Assembly (NCBI GenBank): GCA_025059545.1
Contig: JANXDJ010000012.1
Coordinates: 1-25,692 of the forward strand
Direction of reading: 5' to 3'
Source: Archaeoglobaceae archaeon
GTDB taxonomy: Archaea > Halobacteriota > Archaeoglobi > Archaeoglobales > Archaeoglobaceae
DNA: 25,692 nucleotides
The notes under the pieces were generated by a model, which worked only from the letters and a program-made list of their open reading frames with translations, ran no database searches and was not told where the DNA came from. The position numbers were made by a program, and so were the translations under genes. Below are positions 1 to 8,896 of the stretch, piece by piece. Within the stretch, counting starts at the first letter, position 1; each line of letters opens with the position of its first letter.

Positions 1-2
1 GG

Positions 3-10
3 TTATAAAA
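3..10 (+). promoter_or_regulatory. TATA box of the UPF0282 gene
   Basis: The sequence TTATAAAA is centred about 23-24 nt before the ATG at 30. This is archaeal TATA-to-start-site spacing, so the transcript probably begins at or near the start codon. No Shine-Dalgarno sequence lies between. Inferred from position and composition only. Confidence 0.55.
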
Positions 11-29
11 ACTGTCTCATATTTTAATC

Positions 30-887
30 ATGCAGATCATTCCCATAGCCTACGATTCAATGGGAGTTAGAAGCATGGCCACTTTCGTAAAAACAAAAGA
101 TCTTACAATAACGATCGATCCAAGCGTAAGCTTAGCACCTTCGAGATACGGATTACCCCCGCACAAGATTGAGATCGAAAGGATGAATGAGAGGTGGGAA
201 GAGATCAAGAGCTTCGTGGAGAGAAGCGACGTTATTGCGATCACGCACTACCATTACGACCATCACAATCCCGAAGAGGTTGAAATTTTAAATGGTAAGA
301 AGCTCTTACTAAAGCATCCGAAGGAGAAGATCAATAGGAGTCAGCTTGGAAGGGCAAACTATTTCCTTGATCGGCTAAAAGAGGTAAAAGTTGAAATCGA
401 TTTCTGCGATGGTAAGAGCTATGAGTTTGGAAATACTCTTTTAGAATTTTCTAAGCCTGTTTTTCACGGAACAAATCAAAAGCTTGGATTTGTAGTTGAG
501 GTTTTCATTAGCGATTCGAAGAATAGTTTTTTGTTCTCTTCCGACGTCGAAGGACCGATTCATGAAGATCAGACCGCTTTTATCCTTGAAAAAAAGCCTG
601 AAATCGTTTTCATAGATGGTCCAATGACATACATGCTTGGCTATCGGTTTTCAAAGAGCTCTTTCGAGAGCGCTGTAGAGAACATCAAAAAAGTCATGGA
701 AGTCTCTAAGACCGTGGTCCTTGACCACCACCTGCTTAGAGACCTTAAGTGGAGAGAGAATCTTTCAGAGCTTTTCAAATACGCTGAACAGCTTGGAGTA
801 AAGCTTCAATCCGCTTCAGAATTCATTGAAATTCCTGAAGAACTTTTAGAAGCGAGAAGAAAAGAGCTTTATCAAAAAAGCAAGTGA
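30..887 (+). CDS. UPF0282 family metallo-beta-lactamase-fold hydrolase
   Basis: This is a 285-aa predicted metal-dependent hydrolase of the metallo-beta-lactamase superfamily. The metal-binding motif HYHYDHH is at residues 73-79. Further probable ligands are H146 (FHGT), D172 (SSDVEGP) and H233/H234 (LDHHL). The N-terminal pattern (a conserved region with [11 protein letters not shown] followed by IDPSVSLAP) is what I recognise as the archaeal UPF0282 family, whose substrate is not known to me. No signal peptide or membrane segment is seen, so it is probably cytoplasmic. The gene stands alone, with a TATA box 23-24 nt upstream, and ends directly against the convergent aconitase-X gene: the palindrome TGATCA at 885-890 supplies both stop codons. 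Confidence 0.88.
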   Translation: MQIIPIAYDSMGVRSMATFVKTKDLTITIDPSVSLAPSRYGLPPHKIEIERMNERWEEIKSFVERSDVIAITHYHYDHHNPEEVEILNGKKLLLKHPKEKINRSQLGRANYFLDRLKEVKVEIDFCDGKSYEFGNTLLEFSKPVFHGTNQKLGFVVEVFISDSKNSFLFSSDVEGPIHEDQTAFILEKKPEIVFIDGPMTYMLGYRFSKSSFESAVENIKKVMEVSKTVVLDHHLLRDLKWRENLSELFKYAEQLGVKLQSASEFIEIPEELLEARRKELYQKSK

Positions 888-890
888 TCA
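885..890. other. Shared stop-codon palindrome between convergent genes
   Basis: TGATCA provides TGA for the plus-strand UPF0282 gene (885-887) and, on the complementary strand, TGA for the aconitase-X gene (888-890). The two coding regions abut with zero intergenic bases, so no separate terminator lies between them and the transcripts must run into each other. Confidence 0.95.
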
Positions 891-1997
891 GCTTAAAGCG
901 GCTTCAACGCAAGCTTTCAAATCTCCGAAAGAAACTTCAACCCCCCTTTTCTTAGGCAAATACTCCAAAGCTTTTCCGGAGTTTACCATTACACACTCAA
1001 ATTTCTCCGTAACTGGCGACACGACCATGCAAGTGTCTTTAAAAACTTTTGCTCCAAGATTTTCGAGCTTTTTTACTATTTCTCTGCTCTCCTCTGCTAC
1101 TTTTCGAGAGGTAAAAATCCAGAGCTCTTTTCTAACTTTTCTTCCTCCAATCAGCCTTAAGACTTCTTTGAGTTCCTCTTTCGAGCAATGAGGACAGCCG
1201 ATTGCTATTAGCTGTGGTTCACAACCTTTTTCAATTTTTCCCTCAATTTCAACAACTTCCTTAGGCTTTTCAAAGTCTCTCCATTCTGGTGTGAGCTCTT
1301 CAGCGTGAAACATTGCTATGTTTCCACTCGCAGCTAGAGAAGCGGATAAAAGCTTAAGTTCATCCAAAGAGACTTTTCTGTCAAATAAGAAGTATGGAAT
1401 CTCATTAGGTAACTCCAAACCAACTTTGTAGCCAACCAAAGACAAATCACCTCTTGCCTTTATGACAACAGTCGGAGCTCTGTTTTCCTTTATGTGCAAT
1501 CCGTAGTAAGGTGTTCTTCCGGTGATCGCAGAAGCTAAAGCGCTTATACCGCTTTCCCTATTCGTTCTTGCGCCAAGCAAAGAATTAGCATAAACAACAG
1601 CAGAACTTTCCGCCCATGCTAAATGTTCTCCGATTTTTGGCTTTTGGATATAATAAGGCGTGCAAGTGAGCGTGATTTCTACGCCAAGCCTTTTAAATAC
1701 CTCTATGATCTCCATCTGCTTTTTGTAGAATTCCTCGCCGATTCCCATCTCTTTCCATCTTTCAAGATCCATTCCCGCAGGATTCAGAGTTGTTGGAACT
1801 ACAACTTTTCCCTTGATCGATCTAAGCCATTCTAGTCCTTCATCACCAATGTTATCGTAGCTCACTCCAGAAATATGTGCAGAAGTTATTTTAACAAGCT
1901 TTTTAGCCTCGAAAACCTTTGCCAATGCTAAAACGATCTTCATGCATTCTCTCGTTTCTTCATTTTCAAGCAGAAGTTCCTCTTCCTTAGTGAGCAT
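888..1997 (-). CDS. Aconitase X large subunit, probable phosphomevalonate dehydratase large subunit
   Basis: This 369-aa protein matches the aconitase-X catalytic (formerly DUF521) family. In archaea this family forms the large subunit of the phosphomevalonate dehydratase of the modified mevalonate pathway to isoprenoid lipids, converting (R)-5-phosphomevalonate to trans-anhydromevalonate phosphate. Candidate iron-sulfur cysteines are C112 (TCTPYY), C268 and C271 (GCPHC) and C323 (DTCMVVSP). The block GARTNRESG at 142-150 is typical of the family. The start ATG is preceded by the Shine-Dalgarno sequence GAGGTGG and overlaps the end of speE by 11 nt, so translation is probably coupled. The small subunit is not in this window. 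Other AcnX members act on hydroxyproline derivatives, but that is unlikely in an archaeon with ether lipids. Confidence 0.85.
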   Translation of the reverse strand: MLTKEEELLLENEETRECMKIVLALAKVFEAKKLVKITSAHISGVSYDNIGDEGLEWLRSIKGKVVVPTTLNPAGMDLERWKEMGIGEEFYKKQMEIIEVFKRLGVEITLTCTPYYIQKPKIGEHLAWAESSAVVYANSLLGARTNRESGISALASAITGRTPYYGLHIKENRAPTVVIKARGDLSLVGYKVGLELPNEIPYFLFDRKVSLDELKLLSASLAASGNIAMFHAEELTPEWRDFEKPKEVVEIEGKIEKGCEPQLIAIGCPHCSKEELKEVLRLIGGRKVRKELWIFTSRKVAEESREIVKKLENLGAKVFKDTCMVVSPVTEKFECVMVNSGKALEYLPKKRGVEVSFGDLKACVEAALS

Positions 1998-2796
1998 TTT
2001 CCACCTCTTTTTTCAACCATTCAGGAAGCATGAATGCGGATAAGTGCACTTCTGGATTGTAATGCTTCGTTTTAGTAGCGATCTTTCTGAAGTTTCTTCT
2101 TACATACCTGAAATCGTAATCTCCGGCTATTATGAAGCTCCAGAGAGCCATTGGATATGTTGGGATCGTTGCAATAAAAACATTTCTGTTTTTAAGGCTT
2201 GAACTATTCAAGAGCATTTTTCTGAAGTATTCTTTTTGAATTAGCGGAGATTGGGATTGAGAACAGAAAACTCTGCCCTTTTCTCTACACAGCTCAAAGA
2301 ATTCCTTACCGAATAGTGGATCGCTTACCCCGACTGGATCCGTGCCATCTACGATGATCACGTCAAAACTCTCGGAGTGCTCAAGGAATTTTCTTCCATC
2401 TTCTATTACGATCTCGACTCTCGGATCTTCAAAGGCACCATGATCTACTTTCAAGTGCTCTTTGCATAGCTCTATAACGTTTCGATCGATCTCAACGAGC
2501 ACCGCTTTTTCAATTTCATGCTTCAATACCTCTCTCAATGCCCCTCCATCTCCACCGCCGATGATGAGTACCTTCTTAGCCCTTTTACAGCTATTCATTG
2601 GCACATGAACGAGCATCTCATGGTAGAGCCATTCATCAAACTCTGTAAGCTGGATCTTTCCGTCTATTACGAGCATATTTCCAAAACTTTCGGTTTCGTA
2701 GAGCTCCACTTTCTGGATTCCCTCTGCAAAAGCGATCTTTCTCTTCACCGCAATCATCAACCCTGAGCCATTGTATCTCTCGACGAACCACTCCAT
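1987..2796 (-). CDS. speE: Polyamine aminopropyltransferase (spermidine synthase)
   Basis: This 269-aa cytosolic enzyme transfers an aminopropyl group from decarboxylated S-adenosylmethionine to a diamine acceptor. The nucleotide-binding motif GGGDGG is at residues 80-85. YHEMLVHVP (58-66) and the acidic substrate-binding/catalytic segment VDGTDP (139-144) match the spermidine synthase family. In thermophilic archaea, homologues may accept agmatine or longer amines, so the exact acceptor is uncertain. I chose the ATG at 2796 (MEWFVERY) because it matches the family N terminus. A longer reading to 2835 would run through the TATA box at 2814-2821 and into the divergent promoter. It is first in an operon with the aconitase-X gene and divergent from bud32. 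Confidence 0.92.
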   Translation of the reverse strand: MEWFVERYNGSGLMIAVKRKIAFAEGIQKVELYETESFGNMLVIDGKIQLTEFDEWLYHEMLVHVPMNSCKRAKKVLIIGGGDGGALREVLKHEIEKAVLVEIDRNVIELCKEHLKVDHGAFEDPRVEIVIEDGRKFLEHSESFDVIIVDGTDPVGVSDPLFGKEFFELCREKGRVFCSQSQSPLIQKEYFRKMLLNSSSLKNRNVFIATIPTYPMALWSFIIAGDYDFRYVRRNFRKIATKTKHYNPEVHLSAFMLPEWLKKEVENAH

Positions 2797-2813
2797 AGGG
2801 GAAGTTCGAGAGG

Positions 2814-2821
2814 TATATATA
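2814..2821. promoter_or_regulatory. Single palindromic TATA box shared by speE and bud32
   Basis: TATATATA lies in the 46-nt space between the divergent starts at 2796 (speE, minus) and 2843 (bud32, plus). Its centre is about 22 nt from the speE start and about 25 nt from the bud32 start. No second AT-rich element is present between the genes. A purine-rich stretch (CGAGAGG) just before it on the plus strand could act as a BRE for bud32. Inference: one TBP site serves two leaderless promoters in opposite orientations. Confidence 0.6.
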
Positions 2822-2842
2822 ACACGTTTGCCCACTTCTATC

Positions 2843-3418
2843 GTGATCTACCTTGGTGGCGAAGCGGAAGTAAGAATAGGAGATCTTGTTGTGAAGAAGA
2901 GAAAGCCGAAGCGCTACAGATTAAAGGAGATCGATGAAGCGTTAAGGATAAGGAGAACGAGAACAGAAGCAAAGTTAATTTCAATGGCAAGACGCATTGG
3001 AGTTCCAACGCCCATAATTCTCGACGTCGAAGAAGATACGATCGTCATGGAAAGAATTTATGGAATTCCAGTCAAAGATTGTATGAGCGAAGAGATAAGC
3101 AGGGAAATTGGAAGGCTTGTTGCAAAACTGCATTCAGCCAACATAATCCATGGAGACATTACTCCGATGAACATGATTCTCAGCGGTGGAAAAATATACT
3201 TCGTCGACTTTGGTCTGGCTTTCATAGACAATAGAATAGAGGCAAAAGGTGTCGATCTGCACGTATACTTTGAATCTTTGAAAGCTGGTTTCGAAAACTG
3301 GGAGAGACTTCGAGATGCTTTTATCGAAGGTTACTTGGAATTTGGAAAGGAAGAAGTCGTTAAAAGGGCTAAAGAGATTGAAGAAAGGGGAAGATATGTA
3401 GAGAGAAGACTACAATAG
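2843..3418 (+). CDS. bud32: Bud32 protein kinase, KEOPS complex subunit
   Basis: This is a 191-aa standalone Bud32, the small atypical kinase/ATPase of the KEOPS complex that makes threonylcarbamoyladenosine (t6A37) in tRNA together with Kae1. The N terminus IYLGGEAEV and the lysine pair at 18-19 fit the nucleotide-binding lobe. The catalytic loop HGDITPMN spans 103-110 and the metal-binding VDFG 121-124. The start is a GTG at 2843, which gives the usual family N terminus; the upstream in-frame ATG at 2771 lies inside the divergent speE gene and before the TATA box. In many euryarchaea Bud32 is fused to Kae1, but here it is separate, and Kae1 is not in the window. Its last 9 nt overlap the convergent pantoate-pathway gene. 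Confidence 0.92.
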   Translation: MIYLGGEAEVRIGDLVVKKRKPKRYRLKEIDEALRIRRTRTEAKLISMARRIGVPTPIILDVEEDTIVMERIYGIPVKDCMSEEISREIGRLVAKLHSANIIHGDITPMNMILSGGKIYFVDFGLAFIDNRIEAKGVDLHVYFESLKAGFENWERLRDAFIEGYLEFGKEEVVKRAKEIEERGRYVERRLQ

Positions 3419-4156
3419 CTTCTTTGTTCTTTCCAAGTATTCTATTATTCCATATACTGCTTCTTCAAGGACCTTTTTGTTGTCATAGCCCGTAACGATC
3501 TTCTCCAATTCTTCTCTACTCAACTGTTTGAGCTCTTTTGCAAAATCGATCATCCTTGGAATAGCTCTTGTAATGTTGTCAACGATCGTAACATCCGCCA
3601 TTTTCGAAGTTCTTGACAAAGGATTTAGATCGATCGCTATAACCTTCTTTCCATGCCTTTTCAATATCTCACACCTGTCTCCATCTTCCAATGGGACGAG
3701 AACTACGTCGGCGATATAAATGCCTCTTTTATCAACGATCCTCCTCGCTGAGCTTAAGCCTTCCAGCTCCGCATCACCAGCATGGAGAGCAGAGACACCA
3801 AATTTGGCTAAGTAATTCGCTATCCTCTCCACTCTTTCCTTGCTGTGATGAAAAACGTTTACCTCTACCTTTGCATTCACGAGTCTTGCAAGTTCCCCAA
3901 CTTCTTTGGGAACAAGAACTGCGGTGTTTCCATTTACACTTATTACCGGATTTTTAGCAAGTAAAAGCATCGCAGTTGCAACTTTTTCAGCCTTTAAAGC
4001 AAATTCTCTTGTCTTCTCACCGAGGATATAATCAAAAGCTTCTCCTCTTCCATGGGCGATCAATCCTTCGGGAGCTGTAATACCTTCCTTCATACCATTG
4101 ACGAGCTTCTCCCTCGTCATTAGGGACTCATACCTTGGATGGTCTTTTGGGATCAT
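3410..4156 (-). CDS. 4-phosphopantoate--beta-alanine ligase (phosphopantothenate synthetase)
   Basis: This 248-aa protein is the archaeal phosphopantothenate synthetase (COG1701), which joins 4-phosphopantoate and beta-alanine with ATP in archaeal coenzyme A biosynthesis, replacing bacterial PanC. Family blocks visible are the N terminus [21 protein letters not shown] (35-43), NGN (75-77), FHHSKERV (102-109) and DLNPLSRTSKMADV (176-189). The ATG at 4156 is preferred over the one at 4180 because it gives the family N terminus and sits behind the Shine-Dalgarno GAGGGAG. It overlaps the upstream HAD gene by 29 nt and is last in the pyrF-HAD-ligase operon. Its 3' end overlaps bud32 convergently. 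Confidence 0.92.
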   Translation of the reverse strand: MIPKDHPRYESLMTREKLVNGMKEGITAPEGLIAHGRGEAFDYILGEKTREFALKAEKVATAMLLLAKNPVISVNGNTAVLVPKEVGELARLVNAKVEVNVFHHSKERVERIANYLAKFGVSALHAGDAELEGLSSARRIVDKRGIYIADVVLVPLEDGDRCEILKRHGKKVIAIDLNPLSRTSKMADVTIVDNITRAIPRMIDFAKELKQLSREELEKIVTGYDNKKVLEEAVYGIIEYLERTKKLL

Positions 4157-4742
4157 ATTCTCCCTCAAGAAATTCTGCAAGCTCCTTTAGAGAGTTAAAA
4201 ATGTAGTCAGCATGTATTTTAAAGCTTTCGACCATATTTCTGTTTCTTTCATGCACGATTAGAGCGGTCTTAACACCAGCATTTTTGCCTGAGAGTAGAT
4301 CGAAGAGAAAATCACCAACAAGAAGTGCATTTTTAGGCTCAACACCAAATCTCCTAAGGATCATGTTTATCGGTTCTGGAGAGGGTTTCGGATTTGCGTC
4401 TTCTCTTGTAACAACGAAATCGAATTCCAATCCAAATTTTTTCGAGATAGTTTCAACGCTTTTTCTGCTGTTCCTCGTCACGATCCCATGCAGTATTCCC
4501 TTTTCTCTGAGAAACTGCAGAAGTTCCTTAGCGTAAAAAGCTAGTTTAGTATTTTCAGCACTTTTAAGCTCGTATTCTTCAAGAACTCTGAGCATCTCTC
4601 TTTTTTTATTCTCATCCTTCTCTGACAGAATGCTCTCTAAGATAAACCTATCTTTTATCCCCAAAATTCTCTTTATTTCCTCGAATGGAATGTTGAATTC
4701 AACGAGAGTTCCGTCAAGATCAAACGCTATAAGCTTGAACAT
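4128..4742 (-). CDS. HAD-superfamily (subfamily IA) phosphatase
   Basis: This 204-aa protein has all four HAD motifs: I, DLDGT with nucleophile D8 and acid/base D10; II, T89 in VTRNS; III, K119 in NPKPSPEP; and IV, VGDFLFD with D144 and D148. A helical cap follows motif I, the layout of phosphoglycolate-phosphatase-like enzymes. The substrate cannot be read from sequence. The start is taken at 4742 because [12 protein letters not shown] is the natural fold start; the longer version to 4802 would reach far into pyrF. It overlaps pyrF by 23 nt and the CoA-pathway ligase by 29 nt, so all three are surely co-transcribed. A role in nucleotide or cofactor phosphate removal is a guess from context. 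Confidence 0.85.
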   Translation of the reverse strand: MFKLIAFDLDGTLVEFNIPFEEIKRILGIKDRFILESILSEKDENKKREMLRVLEEYELKSAENTKLAFYAKELLQFLREKGILHGIVTRNSRKSVETISKKFGLEFDFVVTREDANPKPSPEPINMILRRFGVEPKNALLVGDFLFDLLSGKNAGVKTALIVHERNRNMVESFKIHADYIFNSLKELAEFLEGEYDPKRPSKV

Positions 4743-5358
4743 ATTCTCTAAGTTTTTTTGCTTCCTCTCTCGGATTTTCAGCCTCGTAGATACTTCTTCC
4801 AACTATTATCCCATCTGCATACCGAAGAGCTTCGATATTCCCCCCTTGTGCTCCGATGCCGGGACAAAGGATTTTCATCCGCTCTGCAATTGCTCTAATC
4901 TCCTTTAACCTCTCAATTCTCGTTGCGGGAGCTATTAGTCCGTTAAGACCAATTTCTTTCGCCCTTTTTGCAATTTCGATTGAAACTCTACTCATGAACT
5001 CTTCTCCGCCCGGACTGCTTAATTCCGTTACAACATAAACTTCTCCTCCAAAACGCTTTGCTATATCTAATATGGCTCTCAAGGAATCACTACCGATGAA
5101 TCCGTGTGTTATAACTGCGTTGGCATCGTTTCTGAAAGCAATTTCGGCAATCTTTGAGCTTATATGTGGGACATCTGCAATCTTTAAATCCGCAATAACT
5201 GGCTTCATTTCAGAAAGCTCTGGGATTATTTTAATTCCAGAAGACAGAATAAGAGGATAGTTCACCTTAAAGCGGTCAATCAGATCGCTGATCTCTTCAG
5301 CAATTTTCAAAGCAATTCTTCTCTCTTCCACATCTAAAGCGAGGATTAGCTCTTTCAC
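4720..5358 (-). CDS. pyrF: Orotidine 5'-phosphate decarboxylase
   Basis: This 212-aa TIM-barrel enzyme makes the last step of UMP synthesis, decarboxylating OMP. The catalytic signature ADLKIADVP carries D57, K59 and D62; K31 and D9 are the other expected active-site residues. The phosphate-binding loops CPGIGAQGG (165-173) and VGRSIY (186-191) are intact. The length suits the compact archaeal form. The start is taken as GTG at 5358 (KELILALD), with AAATAAA about 25 nt upstream; an in-frame longer reading to 5403 begins before that TATA element. It is first in an operon with the HAD phosphatase and phosphopantoate--beta-alanine ligase, which links pyrimidine and coenzyme A synthesis at the gene level. 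Confidence 0.94.
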   Translation of the reverse strand: MKELILALDVEERRIALKIAEEISDLIDRFKVNYPLILSSGIKIIPELSEMKPVIADLKIADVPHISSKIAEIAFRNDANAVITHGFIGSDSLRAILDIAKRFGGEVYVVTELSSPGGEEFMSRVSIEIAKRAKEIGLNGLIAPATRIERLKEIRAIAERMKILCPGIGAQGGNIEALRYADGIIVGRSIYEAENPREEAKKLREYVQAYSV

Positions 5359-5379
5359 AGAGATAGCATCGTAGGTGAA

Positions 5380-5387
5380 AAAATAAA
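5380..5387 (-). promoter_or_regulatory. TATA-like box of pyrF operon
   Basis: On the minus strand the element reads TTTATTTT and is centred about 25 nt before the GTG start at 5358. No Shine-Dalgarno is seen, so a leaderless transcript is likely. Confidence 0.5.
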
Positions 5388-5403
5388 TGTTTCCAAAAAA
5401 CAA

Positions 5404-5411
5404 TTTTTAAA
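5404..5411 (+). promoter_or_regulatory. TATA-like box of rio2 operon
   Basis: TTTTTAAA is centred about 23-24 nt before the ATG at 5431, with no Shine-Dalgarno in between. It is separate from the divergent pyrF box about 24 nt away, so this divergent pair has two promoters, unlike speE/bud32. Confidence 0.5.
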
Positions 5412-5427
5412 CTCCATGAAAACTTAA

Positions 5428-8100
<2,673 letters not shown>

Positions 8101-8104
<4 letters not shown>

Positions 8105-8883
8105 AGATCCTTTTTTCTTCGATGTTCCTCTATGAATATTCCACAGACATGATCGCAAAAGCTGTTGAGGCTTCTGAATACGATGGTGTTGAATTCTGGG
8201 TCGAAACTCCATACTTTTGGATCGATCGAGCTTTAGAGAAGCTTGAATGTTTTTCAAACATGAAATTAGCCTTTCATGCTCCAGTTCTCGATCTGAATCC
8301 AGTCTCGGTGAACAATGATTTATGCGAGCTCACTCTTAAAGAAACGCTTTACACGATCTCTTTGGCTTCAAAAACAAATGCTGAGATCGTTACAATTCAC
8401 GCTGGAAAGAGAAGTGCTTATAGAGAGCCGGTTTGGGCGGACTACAACTCTTTGCATAAATATTTAAGAAGATCTTCGAGATTTTCAAGTTTAAAAGGCG
8501 TGGAATTGTGCTTGGAGAATTCTGAGCAAAGCATAAACAATCTCTGCAAAACTGCTGAAGAGCTAAGAAAGTTTGCAGAATTCTACGATCTATCGATCAC
8601 TTTTGATATAAAACACGCTATGAGAAATGCAGAGGAATTTTACAGCCTTTTAAACAGAGTTCGAAATGTCCACGTGAGCAACTCTGACGAGAAGCGAAGA
8701 CATGTTCAAGCAAGTAAAAATGAGAGAGTTGCGAAGATCTTAAGAGATTTATCGGAATTTGGCTACGATAGCTTAATAACAGTCGAACTCGATGATCTTG
8801 GCATAGGAAATATGGATTTCGGAAAGAAGGTAGATATTTTAAGAGAAGAAGGAGATTTTATTAGAAGAATTTTTAAAAAGTAG
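8101..8883 (+). CDS. Sugar phosphate isomerase/epimerase-like TIM-barrel protein (AP endonuclease family 2 fold)
   Basis: This 260-aa protein has the xylose isomerase-like/endonuclease IV TIM-barrel fold. Probable divalent-metal ligands appear in barrel order: H59 (FHAPV), H100 (TIHAG), E139 (LCLENS), D169 and H172 (FDIKHA), H191 (NVHVSN) and E229 (TVELDD). The set is close to both endonuclease IV and sugar isomerase metal sites, so it could be either an isomerase/epimerase or a DNA repair nuclease. It is shorter than a typical endonuclease IV, and I favour the isomerase-like group without naming a substrate. Its ATG overlaps the stop of the DUF460 gene by 4 nt, making it the third gene of the rio2 operon. 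Confidence 0.8.
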
Positions 8884-8884
8884 C

Positions 8885-8896
8885 TTATTTTTTCAA
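8885..8896 (+). terminator. T-rich terminator after the rio2 operon
   Basis: A run of six T residues at 8888-8893 follows the stop codon of the plus-strand operon. Archaeal transcription commonly ends at such runs. It lies within the last codons of the convergent ATPase gene, which ends 1 nt away. Confidence 0.45.

Noticed and set aside
2797..2835. Longer N terminus for speE
   Set aside because: The extra residues run through the only TATA box of the divergent pair and are not part of the spermidine synthase fold.
4743..4802. Longer N terminus for the HAD phosphatase
   Set aside because: It lies inside pyrF and precedes the first strand carrying DLDGT; the ATG at 4742 fits the fold.
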